A stretch of DNA of 64,000 bases from an uncultured Paracoccaceae bacterium (GTDB taxonomy: Bacteria > Pseudomonadota > Alphaproteobacteria > Rhodobacterales > Rhodobacteraceae). The position numbers were made by a program, and so were the translations under genes. Where the stretch lies: the NCBI GenBank assembly GCA_937864535.1, contig CALMJS010000018.1, positions 248,001 through 312,000 of the forward strand, written 5' to 3'. The notes under the pieces were generated by a model. That model was not told the DNA's origin. It was given only the letters and a program-made list of their open reading frames with translations, and did not search any database. Every line of letters begins with the position of its first letter. Within the stretch, counting starts at the first letter, position 1. This document shows positions 25,206 through 34,301 of this stretch, one piece after another.

Positions 25206-26153
25206 TTAGGTCTTTGATATATCGGGCTTTGCCAAGGGGTGATGTTCGAGGACCAAGGCACGTTTACGGTCCTCGAGAACATGGGTGTAGATTTCCGTTG
25301 TTGCAAGATCGGAGTGGCCCAGCATGGTCTGGATGACCCGTAAATCTGCGCCGCCCGCCAAAAGATGGGTCGCAAAGGCGTGCCGGATGGTGTGCGGCGT
25401 CACGCTGTCGGGGGAAATGCCACTGGCGACGGCCAGTTCCTTGATCAGCATAAAGAACCGGTGGCGGGTGAGGTGGCCCTCTTTGCTGCGCGATGGAAAC
25501 AGGTAGCGGGACGGGGGCACTCCCGCCCGTGTGCCGAGGTCCTCGGCGCTGTCGCGTTCGGCCAGCCAGTCCAGAATGGCGGCGCGGGCAGGCTCGGACA
25601 GCGGGACGAGGCGTTCCTTGCCGCCCTTGCCCTTGACGAGGAGCATCTGGGGATTGCCGCGGGCGGCGGCGACCGGCAGGCTGACCAGCTCGGTCACCCG
25701 CATGCCGGTGGCGTAGAGCAGTTCCATCAGGCACGTGTTACGCACGCCGTCACGGCCATGCGATCGCGCCACCGAGAGCAGCCGGTCCACATCGTCGATG
25801 CCCAGCGATTTGGGCAGTCGTTTGGATTTTCCCGGTCCGCGAATCTGGACCGTAGGGTTATCGGTGCGCCAGCCTTCCTCGTAGGCAAAGCGAAACAGCT
25901 GCTTGATCGCAGAGAGCCGCCGCGCACGGGTCGACACCGCGAGGCCTTGTGCCTCGCACTCGATCAGATAGCCTTCGATGTGGTCGCGCTGGAGCGTTGC
26001 GAAATGGTCGTCACGACGCGCCAGCCAGTCGCCAAAGTCCCGCAAATCCCGGCCATAGGCCATCTGGGTATTGGTTGCCGCGTCAAGTTCCGCCGCCTGC
26101 GCGTCCAGAAATGTCGCGATCCAAAGTCCCATTGGGGAGGTGTTTGCGCTCAT
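25206..26153 (-). CDS. xerD: Tyrosine recombinase XerD
   Basis: A 315-residue recombinase. The N-terminal SAM-like core-binding domain (about 1-95) precedes the catalytic domain, whose residues are all visible: Arg152 (GMRVTE), Lys near 174-179, His254 and Arg257 (HTIRHAFATH), His280 (LGHS) and Tyr289 (IYTHV). It resolves chromosome dimers at dif with XerC. The chromosomal context and the coupling to its neighbour by a four-base overlap argue for housekeeping XerD rather than a mobile-element integrase. Confidence 0.92.
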   Translation of the reverse strand: MSANTSPMGLWIATFLDAQAAELDAATNTQMAYGRDLRDFGDWLARRDDHFATLQRDHIEGYLIECEAQGLAVSTRARRLSAIKQLFRFAYEEGWRTDNPTVQIRGPGKSKRLPKSLGIDDVDRLLSVARSHGRDGVRNTCLMELLYATGMRVTELVSLPVAAARGNPQMLLVKGKGGKERLVPLSEPARAAILDWLAERDSAEDLGTRAGVPPSRYLFPSRSKEGHLTRHRFFMLIKELAVASGISPDSVTPHTIRHAFATHLLAGGADLRVIQTMLGHSDLATTEIYTHVLEDRKRALVLEHHPLAKPDISKT

Positions 26154-27691
26154 CCGCGCCCCTCGAGCAGCAGATACTGCAGGGCTGCGCGGCGGGCGGT
26201 AACCTCTAGACCCAGCGTGCGAAGGGTGGTCAATGCGGCGGAAATCGCGCTGGGGTCGCCCAGGAGGCCGTCGCTAAATGTTTGGAAACAATAGATAAGA
26301 GCCTGTCCTATGTTGCCATCCGCCAAATATTGGCTGACCTGTGGCGCAACCGGCGTTGCACCGGAGAAACCGTTGAGTACGACCTCCTGGGCGCGGGTGC
26401 TGGCCGTAACCTGAGACAGGTCGCCCTTGGCCACGGCAATCCAGAACGCCTGATCGACCGTTGTCGGGATATGGCTTTGAGCGGCGGTTTCATAGAGTGG
26501 CGACAACAACGCGATTTCAAAGGCGAGGTCTTGGGTCGTGCCGGTCAGAGGCAGGGTCAACAGATCCTGTGCAAAGGTGCGGGCAAAGACGGTTTCGGTG
26601 CGCGCGGTTTTCATCGCCGCCCAAGCCGGGGCAAGAGTCGCCGCCACCGCATCCGTGTCGCCCGACCGGATCGCCTGAGTGACCGCCTGGTAGGCGGCGG
26701 CGCGGTCCCATATGCCACCAGAGGCGGCGGGTGTTTGCCGCGTGTAGAGCGCGTGCAACACATTGGCGTCGATATCGCCGGCACGGGCCAGCCGTTCTGC
26801 CGCCTCCAGCTGATTGCGCCAGCTGGCAATGGGGCGCAAATCGGCAAAGGCAAAGGCGCGTGGAAGATTGGCTGTGGCGAACGGTTCGCCGATTGCCTCG
26901 TAGAGGCGGAACACCAGCGGGCTGATCCGGTCCGGCGGGGTCAGCACCTGCCCGCTATCGTCGCCTGCGGTGTCGAGGAACCGTTCCAGCAGGGCGTCGA
27001 TGTCGGGGGGGATATCGCCCAATGCGCGCCCTGTATTCAGGATCAGCGCCGCCGAATCCCAGTCTCCGCCCCGTGCGATACAGAAAATCCGCGTCGCATA
27101 GGTCGGCGACAGATCCGGCGCGTCGCGCAGGGCGGCACAGGATTTGTCCTCGGTTCCGGTCAGAAGGGTGATATCGAACCAGCGACGGAATTGTTCTGCA
27201 TCGCTGGGACCTGCAGCCTCGAGCAGGGCCTGTGCCTGATCGAGCGCACCAAGGTCGAGCAGTTTATCAACCCGTGCGAGGAACAGCCGTCCCTCTGGTC
27301 CGGCGTCAATCGGCGCGTCCGCCTCTGCCAGCAGCATCATGACCATCATGTCCCGCATCGCAGGCAGGGTCTCGACCGGCACCTCGCCGATCGATTGCAC
27401 CAGCGTTGATTCGGCGCCATTCCCCCACAATCGGCGCGGCAGTCCCGTGGCCGAGGGTGGCAAAATCCCGATGACATCCGGCGAAGGCGCGTCCAAGGCG
27501 ACCACAGTCACCTCGGGCGTCGCCGCGCCCGTCGGTTCGATTTGCACCGGTTCCAGATCGACCGGGGCCCCGGAGACCATGGGAACCACCGAGCGCGACA
27601 GCCAGTCGATAGCCGACATCGGGGCGCTGTCCTGGGCCGGAGCCGGCCCGCCAAACAGCGCAATTGCCGTGATCCACGCTGCTTTTTTCAT
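26150..27691 (-). CDS. Secreted conserved hypothetical protein
   Basis: A 513-residue protein with a signal peptide (MKKAAWITAIALFGGPAPA-QD). The rest is Ala/Leu-rich and helical with TPR-like spacing (DKLLDLGALDQAQALLEAAG; NQLEAAERLARAGDIDANV), so it may be a helical-repeat periplasmic scaffold. I do not recognise a named family. It overlaps xerD by four bases and follows a 51-residue membrane protein gene by three bases, forming a three-gene unit. Conservation in the Roseobacter group is my recollection, not tested. Confidence 0.8.
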   Translation of the reverse strand: MKKAAWITAIALFGGPAPAQDSAPMSAIDWLSRSVVPMVSGAPVDLEPVQIEPTGAATPEVTVVALDAPSPDVIGILPPSATGLPRRLWGNGAESTLVQSIGEVPVETLPAMRDMMVMMLLAEADAPIDAGPEGRLFLARVDKLLDLGALDQAQALLEAAGPSDAEQFRRWFDITLLTGTEDKSCAALRDAPDLSPTYATRIFCIARGGDWDSAALILNTGRALGDIPPDIDALLERFLDTAGDDSGQVLTPPDRISPLVFRLYEAIGEPFATANLPRAFAFADLRPIASWRNQLEAAERLARAGDIDANVLHALYTRQTPAASGGIWDRAAAYQAVTQAIRSGDTDAVAATLAPAWAAMKTARTETVFARTFAQDLLTLPLTGTTQDLAFEIALLSPLYETAAQSHIPTTVDQAFWIAVAKGDLSQVTASTRAQEVVLNGFSGATPVAPQVSQYLADGNIGQALIYCFQTFSDGLLGDPSAISAALTTLRTLGLEVTARRAALQYLLLEGRG

Positions 27692-27694
27692 GTT

Positions 27695-27850
27695 TTAGTC
27701 CGCGTTCAGGGTCACGTCTTGGGTGACGGTTTGGGCAGGGGCGGCAAAGTCCGACGGAAACAAGACAGGTCCGACATAGGCATAGACCACCAGTCCGACG
27801 CCCCCCAAGATCGCCACCGCGACCAGCAGCTTGATCAATTTCCAGATCAT
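27695..27850 (-). CDS. Small single-span membrane protein (51 aa)
   Basis: ATG at 27850 with AAAGGA five bases upstream opens a 51-codon frame. Residues 5-30 (IKLLVAVAILGGVGLVVYAY) form one membrane helix; the tail QTVTQDVTLNAD should face the periplasm. It ends three bases before the start of the secreted helical protein, so the two are almost certainly co-translated, and the pair may interact. It diverges from aroK with a 100-bp gap. Confidence 0.75.
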   Translation of the reverse strand: MIWKLIKLLVAVAILGGVGLVVYAYVGPVLFPSDFAAPAQTVTQDVTLNAD

Positions 27851-27950
27851 TCCTTTGCCTTTCTTGCCCTGAATGCCTCAACGGGCTTTGCACCCTTGGC
27901 CGTCTTTATATATGCCCTTGCGAGCAATAACACGTCACTTGGGACAGAAA

Positions 27951-28556
27951 ATGACAGACCGGCGAGCCATAGCCGATACTTCGGCAACTGGCAGGGAAGA
28001 GGCGCACGGGGCATTTCACCTGCACAGAACCGTTGTTCTGGTGGGGATGATGGGGTCCGGCAAGACGGCAATCGGCAAGGCTTTGGCGACCACCCTCGGG
28101 GTGCCGTTCCTTGATTCCGATGCAGAAATCGAATCTGCGGCCAATGCGACCATCGCGGAAATCTTCTCGCGCGATGGCGAGGCGTTTTTCCGGCTACGCG
28201 AATCCGAGGTGATCCAGCGTCTTCTCTCGGGCCGTCCGTGCATCCTGTCGACCGGCGGCGGGGCGTTTCTGGCGGACCGCAACCGCCTTGCCATCACGCA
28301 AAAGGGCGTGTCGGTCTGGCTTAACGCCTCGCTCGATACGCTCTGGGAACGGGTCCGGCACAAGGAAACCCGCCCCTTGCTCCAGACACCCAATCCGCGG
28401 CAAACCCTGACTGACCTGCTGGCTGCGCGCGAACCCGTCTATCGGCAGGCGGATCTGTCGGTGGAAACCCGGCTGGGGTATTCCATCGAGCAAACCACCA
28501 ACAAGGTGATCGAGGCGCTGCTAACCCGCCCCGACGTATTAGAGAGACAGCCATGA
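27951..28556 (+). CDS. aroK: Shikimate kinase
   Basis: A 201-residue kinase (EC 2.7.1.71) of the aromatic amino acid pathway. Walker A is GMMGSGKT, the shikimate/Mg site DSDAEIE follows, and STGGGAF and the lid arginine in ETRPLL are present. The ATG at 27951 leaves a roughly 30-residue N-terminal extension before the P-loop, which is usual in Alphaproteobacteria. It overlaps aroB by four bases (ATGA), the classical aroK-aroB order. Confidence 0.96.
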   Translation: MTDRRAIADTSATGREEAHGAFHLHRTVVLVGMMGSGKTAIGKALATTLGVPFLDSDAEIESAANATIAEIFSRDGEAFFRLRESEVIQRLLSGRPCILSTGGGAFLADRNRLAITQKGVSVWLNASLDTLWERVRHKETRPLLQTPNPRQTLTDLLAAREPVYRQADLSVETRLGYSIEQTTNKVIEALLTRPDVLERQP

Positions 28557-29665
28557 TCCGCAATACCGTTCACGTCGACCTGCCGGGCCGCGCCTATGAT
28601 GTCTTGATCGGGCCCGGGTTGCTGCCTCAGGCCGGGACATTGATCGCGCCGCTGCTGCGCCGTCCTCAGGTGGCGATCATCACCGACGAAACAGTGGCGG
28701 CCTTGCATTTGTCTACGCTGCAGGCCTCCCTTGATGCCGCCGGCATCAAACATTCCGCTCTGGCTCTGCCGTCGGGCGAATCGACCAAGGGCTGGCCGCA
28801 ATTTTCCCGTGCCGTCGAATGGCTGCTCTCGGAAAAGGTCGAACGCTCCGGGATCGTCATCGCCTTGGGCGGCGGCGTGATCGGCGATCTGGCCGGTTTC
28901 GCGGCGGCGGTCGTGCGGCGCGGTGTGCGCTTCGTGCAAATCCCGACCACTCTGCTGGCGCAGGTCGATAGCTCGGTCGGGGGCAAGACCGGGATAAATA
29001 CGCCGCAAGGCAAAAACCTTGTCGGTGCCTTCTATCAGCCCTCGCTCGTCCTTGCCGACATCGATCTGTTGTCCAGTCTGTCGACACGGGACTTTCTGGC
29101 TGGCTACGGCGAAGTGGTAAAATACGGCCTGCTGGGCGATGCCGACTTCTTCGACTGGCTCGAGGAAAACGGACCAAAATTGCGCGACGGTGACCTTGCG
29201 GCCCGCGTCCATGCCGTCACCCGCTCGGTGCAGATGAAGGCAGATATCGTCATGCGCGACGAGACCGAACAGGGTGACCGCGCCTTGCTCAATCTCGGCC
29301 ATACCTTCTGTCACGCGCTGGAAAATGCGACCGGCTATTCGGACCGTCTCTTGCACGGCGAGGGCGTTGCCATCGGCTGCGCTCTGGCGTTCGAGCTCTC
29401 GTCGCGACTCGGCCTGTGTAGCCAGGAGAGCCCCAGCCGTGTCCGCGCCCACCTGCGAGCCATGGGGATGCGCACCGATATCGCGGATATTCCGGGCGAG
29501 CTGCCCGATGCAGAGGCCCTGCTGGCCCTTATGGGGCAGGACAAGAAGGTTCTGGACGGCAAGCTGCGCTTTATTCTCAACCGCGCTATCGGTCAGAGTT
29601 TTGTCACGTCCGACGTCCCGCGCGAGGCCGTATTGACCTTGCTGTCTGACGCGCTGCGGGGCTAA
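28553..29665 (+). CDS. aroB: 3-Dehydroquinate synthase
   Basis: A 370-residue NAD- and metal-dependent enzyme (EC 4.2.3.4). It shows the nucleotide-binding LGGGVIGDLAGFAAA, the metal ligands in LNLGHTFCHALE and HGEGVAIGCALAF, and GKTGINTPQGKN. It is coupled to aroK by a four-base overlap. The dispersed palindromic element lies 18 bp after the stop and may end the operon. Confidence 0.97.
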   Translation: MIRNTVHVDLPGRAYDVLIGPGLLPQAGTLIAPLLRRPQVAIITDETVAALHLSTLQASLDAAGIKHSALALPSGESTKGWPQFSRAVEWLLSEKVERSGIVIALGGGVIGDLAGFAAAVVRRGVRFVQIPTTLLAQVDSSVGGKTGINTPQGKNLVGAFYQPSLVLADIDLLSSLSTRDFLAGYGEVVKYGLLGDADFFDWLEENGPKLRDGDLAARVHAVTRSVQMKADIVMRDETEQGDRALLNLGHTFCHALENATGYSDRLLHGEGVAIGCALAFELSSRLGLCSQESPSRVRAHLRAMGMRTDIADIPGELPDAEALLALMGQDKKVLDGKLRFILNRAIGQSFVTSDVPREAVLTLLSDALRG

Positions 29666-29683
29666 GTCCCCGCCAACTTTGCC

Positions 29684-29737
29684 CTTTGTGCCTCAAATAT
29701 CCCGGGGGAGGCCCGAAGGGCCGGGGGCAGAGCCCCC
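29684..29737 (+). repeat. Dispersed intergenic palindromic element, copy 2
   Basis: CTTTGTGCCTCAAATATCCC is followed by GGGGGAGGCCCGAAGGGCC and then GGGGGCAGAGCCCCC. It can form two hairpins (GGCCC-GAA-GGGCC and GGGGGC-AGA-GCCCCC). It sits downstream of aroB. See the copies at 23798-23838 and 38008-38062. Confidence 0.85.
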
Positions 29738-29835
29738 ATTGCGGCCCAAGAACAAACCGCCGAAGCATCAAATTATCAGAGGACCGATCACACGGATCGG
29801 ATCAGTGGGCTTGCCAAATTGTCAGATATCAAATT

Positions 29836-29910
29836 TGGCTCCGGCGGTAGGGATCGAACCTACGACCAATTGATTAACAGTCAACTGCTCTACCGCTGAG
29901 CTACGCCGGA
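29836..29910 (-). tRNA. tRNA-Asn (GTT), copy 1
   Basis: On the minus strand a 75-nt cloverleaf starts TCCGGCGTAGCTCAGCGG, has anticodon GTT in the loop CTGTTAA, a T-arm with GGTTCGATCCC, and ends with an encoded CCA. The acceptor stem TCCGGCG/CGCCGGA is fully paired. An identical copy lies 39 bp away. Confidence 0.98.
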
Positions 29911-29949
29911 ACGCGGTTCTGACATTGGTGTATCCCTGTCAGGGGGATT

Positions 29950-30024
29950 TGGCTCCGGCGGTAGGGATCGAACCTACGACCAATTGATTAACAGTCAACT
30001 GCTCTACCGCTGAGCTACGCCGGA
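29950..30024 (-). tRNA. tRNA-Asn (GTT), copy 2
   Basis: Identical in sequence to the 29836-29910 gene, 75 nt with encoded CCA and anticodon GTT. The 39-bp spacer is not conserved with the flanks, so the two genes are probably one tandem transcript. On the minus strand this is the upstream copy. Confidence 0.98.
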
Positions 30025-30084
30025 ACATGGGGGGGTGTATAGCCAGCACATTGGGGGGGTGCAAGAGGGTCCGGGCAGATTTTT

Positions 30085-30948
30085 TCACCTACGGGAAAAC
30101 TTCGCGCTCGCGCTGAGGCATTTGTCGGGTAAAACTAGGTTTCTCTGCGTCAAATCAATAAGATGGGCAAAGATATTGCGCGCGGCGGCGGGCCAGAGCG
30201 CGGGGGGCGTTTGCGCATAGAGCTCTGCGACCAGATCCTCGATCGACTTGGAACCATGGTCCAGACTGGCCAATATCTGCGCTTCGCGGCCCAGGCGGTG
30301 ATCCAGCAGTTCCTGGACACGGGCAGGGCCGTTGACGATCGGATCGCCGTGTCCTGCCAGATAGAGCTGGGTTGGCTGCGTGAGCAGCCTGCGGCAGGAC
30401 TGCATGAAATCGGTCAAATCGCCTTCGGGCGGAGACACGATCGAGGTGGCCCATCCCATCACATGATCGCCAGAGAACAGAACATCGCCACGGTCGAGGC
30501 AAATGTGATTGCCCATGTGGCCGGGGGTGTGGATGGCCGTCAGCCCGGCGATCGCCTCGCCATCAGCCAGGGTCACATCGGGATAGAAGTCGCTGTCGAC
30601 GCCTTCACCGCCGCCGGTTTGCCCCGACAGGTCGAGCGCCTGCATCACCGGGCTGCGACCTGCGCTGGCATCGCCAAAGGCCACGACCGGGCAGCCGACC
30701 TCGGCCGCCAGTGGCCGGGCGAGGGGCGAATGGTCACGATGGGCGTGGGTGACGATGACGGCCTCGACATCGCGGGTGCCAATCGCGGCAAGTAGCGCCT
30801 CGCGATGCGCGGGGATGATCGGGCCCGGATCGATGACCACCACCGACGACCTCCCCACGATCCAGGTATTGGTGCCGGTAAAGGTCATCGGCGACGGGTT
30901 TGGCGCGCGCAGCAGGCTGATATCGTCGGGCAAGACAGGAGCGGACAT
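30085..30948 (-). CDS. MBL-fold metallo-hydrolase (LACTB2-like)
   Basis: A 287-residue metallo-beta-lactamase-fold protein. The zinc motif is THAHRDHS (HxHxDH), with HTPGHMGNH and FSGDHVMGW giving further ligands and LAGHGDPI the last His. The C-terminal 60 residues are a helical domain as in LACTB2-like hydrolases. Family members hydrolyse RNA or thioesters; the substrate here is unknown. It diverges from a sensor kinase gene over 43 bp. Confidence 0.88.
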   Translation of the reverse strand: MSAPVLPDDISLLRAPNPSPMTFTGTNTWIVGRSSVVVIDPGPIIPAHREALLAAIGTRDVEAVIVTHAHRDHSPLARPLAAEVGCPVVAFGDASAGRSPVMQALDLSGQTGGGEGVDSDFYPDVTLADGEAIAGLTAIHTPGHMGNHICLDRGDVLFSGDHVMGWATSIVSPPEGDLTDFMQSCRRLLTQPTQLYLAGHGDPIVNGPARVQELLDHRLGREAQILASLDHGSKSIEDLVAELYAQTPPALWPAAARNIFAHLIDLTQRNLVLPDKCLSASAKFSRR

Positions 30949-30991
30949 ATGACACTTTCCTCAGCAGTTGGCGCAGGATAGTCTCGCCATC

Positions 30992-32284
30992 ATGAAGATA
31001 AAACCTCTCCGTTCCTGGATCCCCAAAACGCTCTATGGCCGAGCGGCCCTGATCCTGCTGTTGCCGGTGATTTCGCTGCAATTGCTGGTGTCTGTGGTCT
31101 TTATCCAGCGCCATTTCGAGGGCGTGACAGTCCTGATGACCGAATCCGTGGTGCGGGAATTGACCCTGGTGCTGGACAGTCCGGCACAACAGGGCACCTC
31201 TCTGGCCGAGGCCTTGGCGATCAAGCTCGCCACCGTCTCAGAGGCCCCGAGCGGGGATCGTCGCGGGCTCCTGGATTTGTCCGGGCGGGCGATGATCACC
31301 AAGCTCCGGCAGGAATTGCCCGAAGTGGTCGCTGTGGATCTGTCCGATCGCCGCGAGGTGGTCGTATGGATCGACCGCGGTCAGTTATATCGGATGCAGT
31401 TCTCGCGGGCGCGGGTCTCGGCCTCCAATCCGCATCAGCTCTTGGTGATCATGGTGGTCATGGGGACCTTTCTGACCTTGGTCGCCTATTTCTTTTTGCG
31501 CAATCAACTGCGTCCGATCCGCAAACTTGGCTTGGCGGCCGAAGAGTATGGCAAGGGCCGAATCGTCCCCTATGCGCCGGGCGGCGCGACCGAGGTTCGG
31601 GCTGCGGGCACGGCGTTTCTGGAAATGCGGTCACGTATTGAACGGCAAACCCAGAGCCGGACGATGATGTTGTCGGGGATTAGCCATGATTTGCGCACGC
31701 CGTTGACCCGGCTGAGGCTGGCGCTGTCGTTCATGGATGAGGCCGAGGCCGAACCGATGATCCGCGACGTCGCGGATATGGAGAGGCTGATCGCGGCCTT
31801 TCTGGACTACGGTCGCGCCGATGCGGGCGATGCGGCCGAGGTCTGTCGACCGGTCGCCCTATTTGCCCAGACGGTCGAGGACGCAAAACGCGCCGGTCAG
31901 AACGTCCGCTTTGATGCCGGCAGCGTGCCCGAGGATGCCGAACTGCCGCTCAGGCCATTGGCCCTTCGCCGCGCGGTAGACAACCTGATCACGAATGGTC
32001 TGCGCTATGGCGGCAGTCAGGTCGCTGTGCGGCTGACGCTCACCGACCGTACGCTGAAAATATCGGTCGAGGATGATGGTCCCGGTATCCCTGTTGATCT
32101 GCGCGAAGAGGCAATGCGGCCCTTTACCCGGCTCGACCCGTCGCGCAACCAGAACAGCGGAACGGGGGTCGGGCTGGGGCTGGCGATTGTGGCGGATGTC
32201 GCGCGTCTGCACGGCGGCGTGCTGCGGCTCTCGACCAGTGAGACCCTCGGCGGGCTGAACGCCGAAATGGTGCTGGTCCGCTAG
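30992..32284 (+). CDS. EnvZ-like sensor histidine kinase without adjacent regulator
   Basis: A 430-residue membrane kinase: transmembrane helix at about 15-40, periplasmic loop, second helix at about 150-170, HAMP linker, H-box MLSGISHDLRTPLTRLRL, N-box DNLITNGLRYGG, G-boxes DDGPGIP and GTGVGLGLAI. It should autophosphorylate on the H-box His. No response regulator is next to it: the neighbours are an MBL hydrolase and a tRNA gene. I chose the ATG at 30992; a TTG at 30968 would add eight residues. Confidence 0.92.
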   Translation: MKIKPLRSWIPKTLYGRAALILLLPVISLQLLVSVVFIQRHFEGVTVLMTESVVRELTLVLDSPAQQGTSLAEALAIKLATVSEAPSGDRRGLLDLSGRAMITKLRQELPEVVAVDLSDRREVVVWIDRGQLYRMQFSRARVSASNPHQLLVIMVVMGTFLTLVAYFFLRNQLRPIRKLGLAAEEYGKGRIVPYAPGGATEVRAAGTAFLEMRSRIERQTQSRTMMLSGISHDLRTPLTRLRLALSFMDEAEAEPMIRDVADMERLIAAFLDYGRADAGDAAEVCRPVALFAQTVEDAKRAGQNVRFDAGSVPEDAELPLRPLALRRAVDNLITNGLRYGGSQVAVRLTLTDRTLKISVEDDGPGIPVDLREEAMRPFTRLDPSRNQNSGTGVGLGLAIVADVARLHGGVLRLSTSETLGGLNAEMVLVR

Positions 32285-32310
32285 ATCGGGTTATTTCGGA
32301 TCTTGGGAGA

Positions 32311-32386
32311 TGGTAGGCCCGGCAGGATTTGAACCCGCAACCAAAGCGTTATGAGCGCTCTGCTCTAACCGTTGAGCTACAGGCCC
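32311..32386 (-). tRNA. tRNA with CAT anticodon, probably tRNA-Ile2
   Basis: On the minus strand a 76-nt cloverleaf begins GGGCCTGTAGCTCAACGG, has CAT in the anticodon loop (CTCATAA), and ends with encoded CCA. The GGTTAGAGCA D-arm and overall sequence resemble tRNA-Ile2, whose C34 becomes lysidine, more than elongator tRNA-Met of Alphaproteobacteria. The two cannot be told apart with certainty by eye. Confidence 0.93.
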
Positions 32387-32566
32387 CCGAGGACGATCCT
32401 TACCTGCCTTATTGTGCAGGGGCAAGCCGAGGTATCGCCACAATTCGCAAAACCTGCCCCAGAAATGAACGACTTGGGTCAAATGTGTTTCAAATCTCCT
32501 GACTAGCGTGGCTGTCACGGGCGGTTGTCGTCCGGACGTTTTCACAGCCGCAACCGAGAGGGACAC

Positions 32567-33136
32567 ATGCACGTAAAAAAACTGGTTGCCGCCCTTTTGA
32601 CGACACTCGTCACGGGGACCACGGCACAGGCTGTAACGTACGAGTTTAGCTATGTTTCTGGCACCGATACTTTAACAGGACTGGTCGAGGGGGAACTCCT
32701 CGGCAATCAGGACACACTTCTGATCAGCAGCTTTACCGATGTCGTCTACAATGGCGTCAGCTATGGGGCTTTGGGCTTTGTGACCGGCACACGTTGGTTA
32801 ACGGATGGTCGGGTGCGCAACGCCTATATGAGCCTGTCTGGCGACCGGCTGGATTTTGTGGCCTGCGACACACCGGCCTGTACCACCTATCTGGCGATGG
32901 GAACGCGGAACACGACGCTGTCGCGGCTGGTTGGCGGTGACGCGACCCTGTCGAGTTTTGGCGTGAACGAGTTCATGACCACCACGACCAGCTTTGCTGC
33001 GGCCGAATGGACGCCCGAGACGAACCTGACGCTCCCCTCGATCCCGTTGCCGTCCTCGCTGCCGCTTCTGGGTGCGGCGATTGGCGCGATTTTCATGATC
33101 GGGCGCTATCGTCGCAGTCCTGCAGCGACTGCCTGA
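32567..33136 (+). CDS. Secreted protein with VPLPA-CTERM-like sorting tail
   Basis: A 189-residue protein. It has a signal peptide ending AQA-VT near residue 22, a beta-rich middle with cysteines at VACDTPACTT, and a C-terminal tripartite tail: IPLPSSLPLLGAA, a membrane helix, then RYRRS. That is the VPLPA-CTERM form of the PEP-CTERM/exosortase signals found in Rhodobacterales, so it is probably cleaved and placed on the surface or exported. The exosortase is not in the window. GAGAGGGA precedes the ATG. Confidence 0.8.
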   Translation: MHVKKLVAALLTTLVTGTTAQAVTYEFSYVSGTDTLTGLVEGELLGNQDTLLISSFTDVVYNGVSYGALGFVTGTRWLTDGRVRNAYMSLSGDRLDFVACDTPACTTYLAMGTRNTTLSRLVGGDATLSSFGVNEFMTTTTSFAAAEWTPETNLTLPSIPLPSSLPLLGAAIGAIFMIGRYRRSPAATA

Positions 33137-33257
33137 CGGGTCCCACCTGAAAAAACCGGCTCTATGATCCAGTTTGCCTTGGCAACTGGGTCATTGCCGC
33201 GTTGCTCCCTGTGACAAATTGGGCTATCCGAGCGCCAATCTACCCAAGGGGATGCAC

Positions 33258-34301
33258 ATGACCAATAAGCCCGGCCTGACCTACGCCGATGCTGGCGTCG
33301 ATATCGATGCAGGCAACAACCTCGTTGAGCGGATCAAACCGGCCGCCAAGCGGACGACCCGGCCCGGCACGATGTCGGGTCTTGGCGGGTTTGGCGCGCT
33401 GTTCGACCTCAAGGGCGCAGGCTACACCGATCCGATCCTCGTTGCTGCGACCGATGGCGTCGGAACCAAGCTGCGGATTGCCATCGATACCGGCAATGTC
33501 GATACGGTCGGGATCGATCTGGTCGCGATGTGTGTGAACGATCTGGTCTGCCAAGGGGCGGAACCGCTGTTCTTCCTCGACTATTTTGCCACCGGCAAAT
33601 TGAACGTGGATGAGGCGACCCGCATCATCGAGGGGATCGCGCAGGGGTGCGCGGATTCGGGCTGTGCGCTGATTGGCGGGGAAACCGCTGAAATGCCGGG
33701 CATGTATCACAAGGGCGATTTCGACCTCGCGGGCTTTGCGGTTGGCGCGATGGAGCGCGGCGCGGATCTGCCGGCGGGCGTGGCCGAGGGCGACGTGCTC
33801 TTGGGACTGGCGTCGAACGGCGTGCATTCGAATGGCTATTCCTTTGTACGCAAGGTGGTGGAACTGTCGGGTCTGTCGTGGTCCGATCAGGCTCCCTTTG
33901 CCGATGGTACGCTGGGCGAGGCGCTGCTCGCGCCGACGCGCCTCTATGTCAAACAGGCCTTGGCGGCGGTGCGGGCAGGCGGCGTTCATGCGCTGGCCCA
34001 TATCACCGGCGGCGGTTTGACCGAAAATCTGCCGCGCGTTCTGCCCGAAGGCATGGGTGCCCATATCGATCTGTCCTCGTGGACGCTGCCGCCGGTATTC
34101 CGTTGGCTGGCCGAGACCGCCAATATGCAAGAGGCGGAACTGCTCAAGACGTTCAATTCGGGCATCGGCATGATCGTTGTCGTGGCTGCGGAGCGCGCCG
34201 ACGCGCTCGAGGCCCTGCTGGAACAGCAGGGTGAAACCGTGAGCGTTCTTGGCCACGTCGAGGCCGGGCAGGGCGTTCGCTACAGCGGCGCGCTTCTGTG
34301 A
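33258..34301 (+). CDS. purM: Phosphoribosylformylglycinamidine cyclo-ligase
   Basis: A 347-residue enzyme (EC 6.3.3.1) making AIR in purine synthesis. It shows [15 protein letters not shown], the ATP-site loop [11 protein letters not shown] and [14 protein letters not shown]. The ATG at 33258 is seven bases after AAGGGG; another ATG at 33252 is too close to that site. It overlaps purN by GTGA, so the two are coupled. Confidence 0.97.
   Translation: MTNKPGLTYADAGVDIDAGNNLVERIKPAAKRTTRPGTMSGLGGFGALFDLKGAGYTDPILVAATDGVGTKLRIAIDTGNVDTVGIDLVAMCVNDLVCQGAEPLFFLDYFATGKLNVDEATRIIEGIAQGCADSGCALIGGETAEMPGMYHKGDFDLAGFAVGAMERGADLPAGVAEGDVLLGLASNGVHSNGYSFVRKVVELSGLSWSDQAPFADGTLGEALLAPTRLYVKQALAAVRAGGVHALAHITGGGLTENLPRVLPEGMGAHIDLSSWTLPPVFRWLAETANMQEAELLKTFNSGIGMIVVVAAERADALEALLEQQGETVSVLGHVEAGQGVRYSGALL

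Noticed and set aside
25206-26153. Tyrosine recombinase as a sign of an integrated element
   Set aside because: Full XerD layout, coupled chromosomal neighbours and no att repeats or phage genes.
33166-33192. Hairpin GATCCAGTTTGCC/GGCAACTGGGTC before purM as a terminator
   Set aside because: Strong stem with one bulge, but no T run on either strand; could be incidental.
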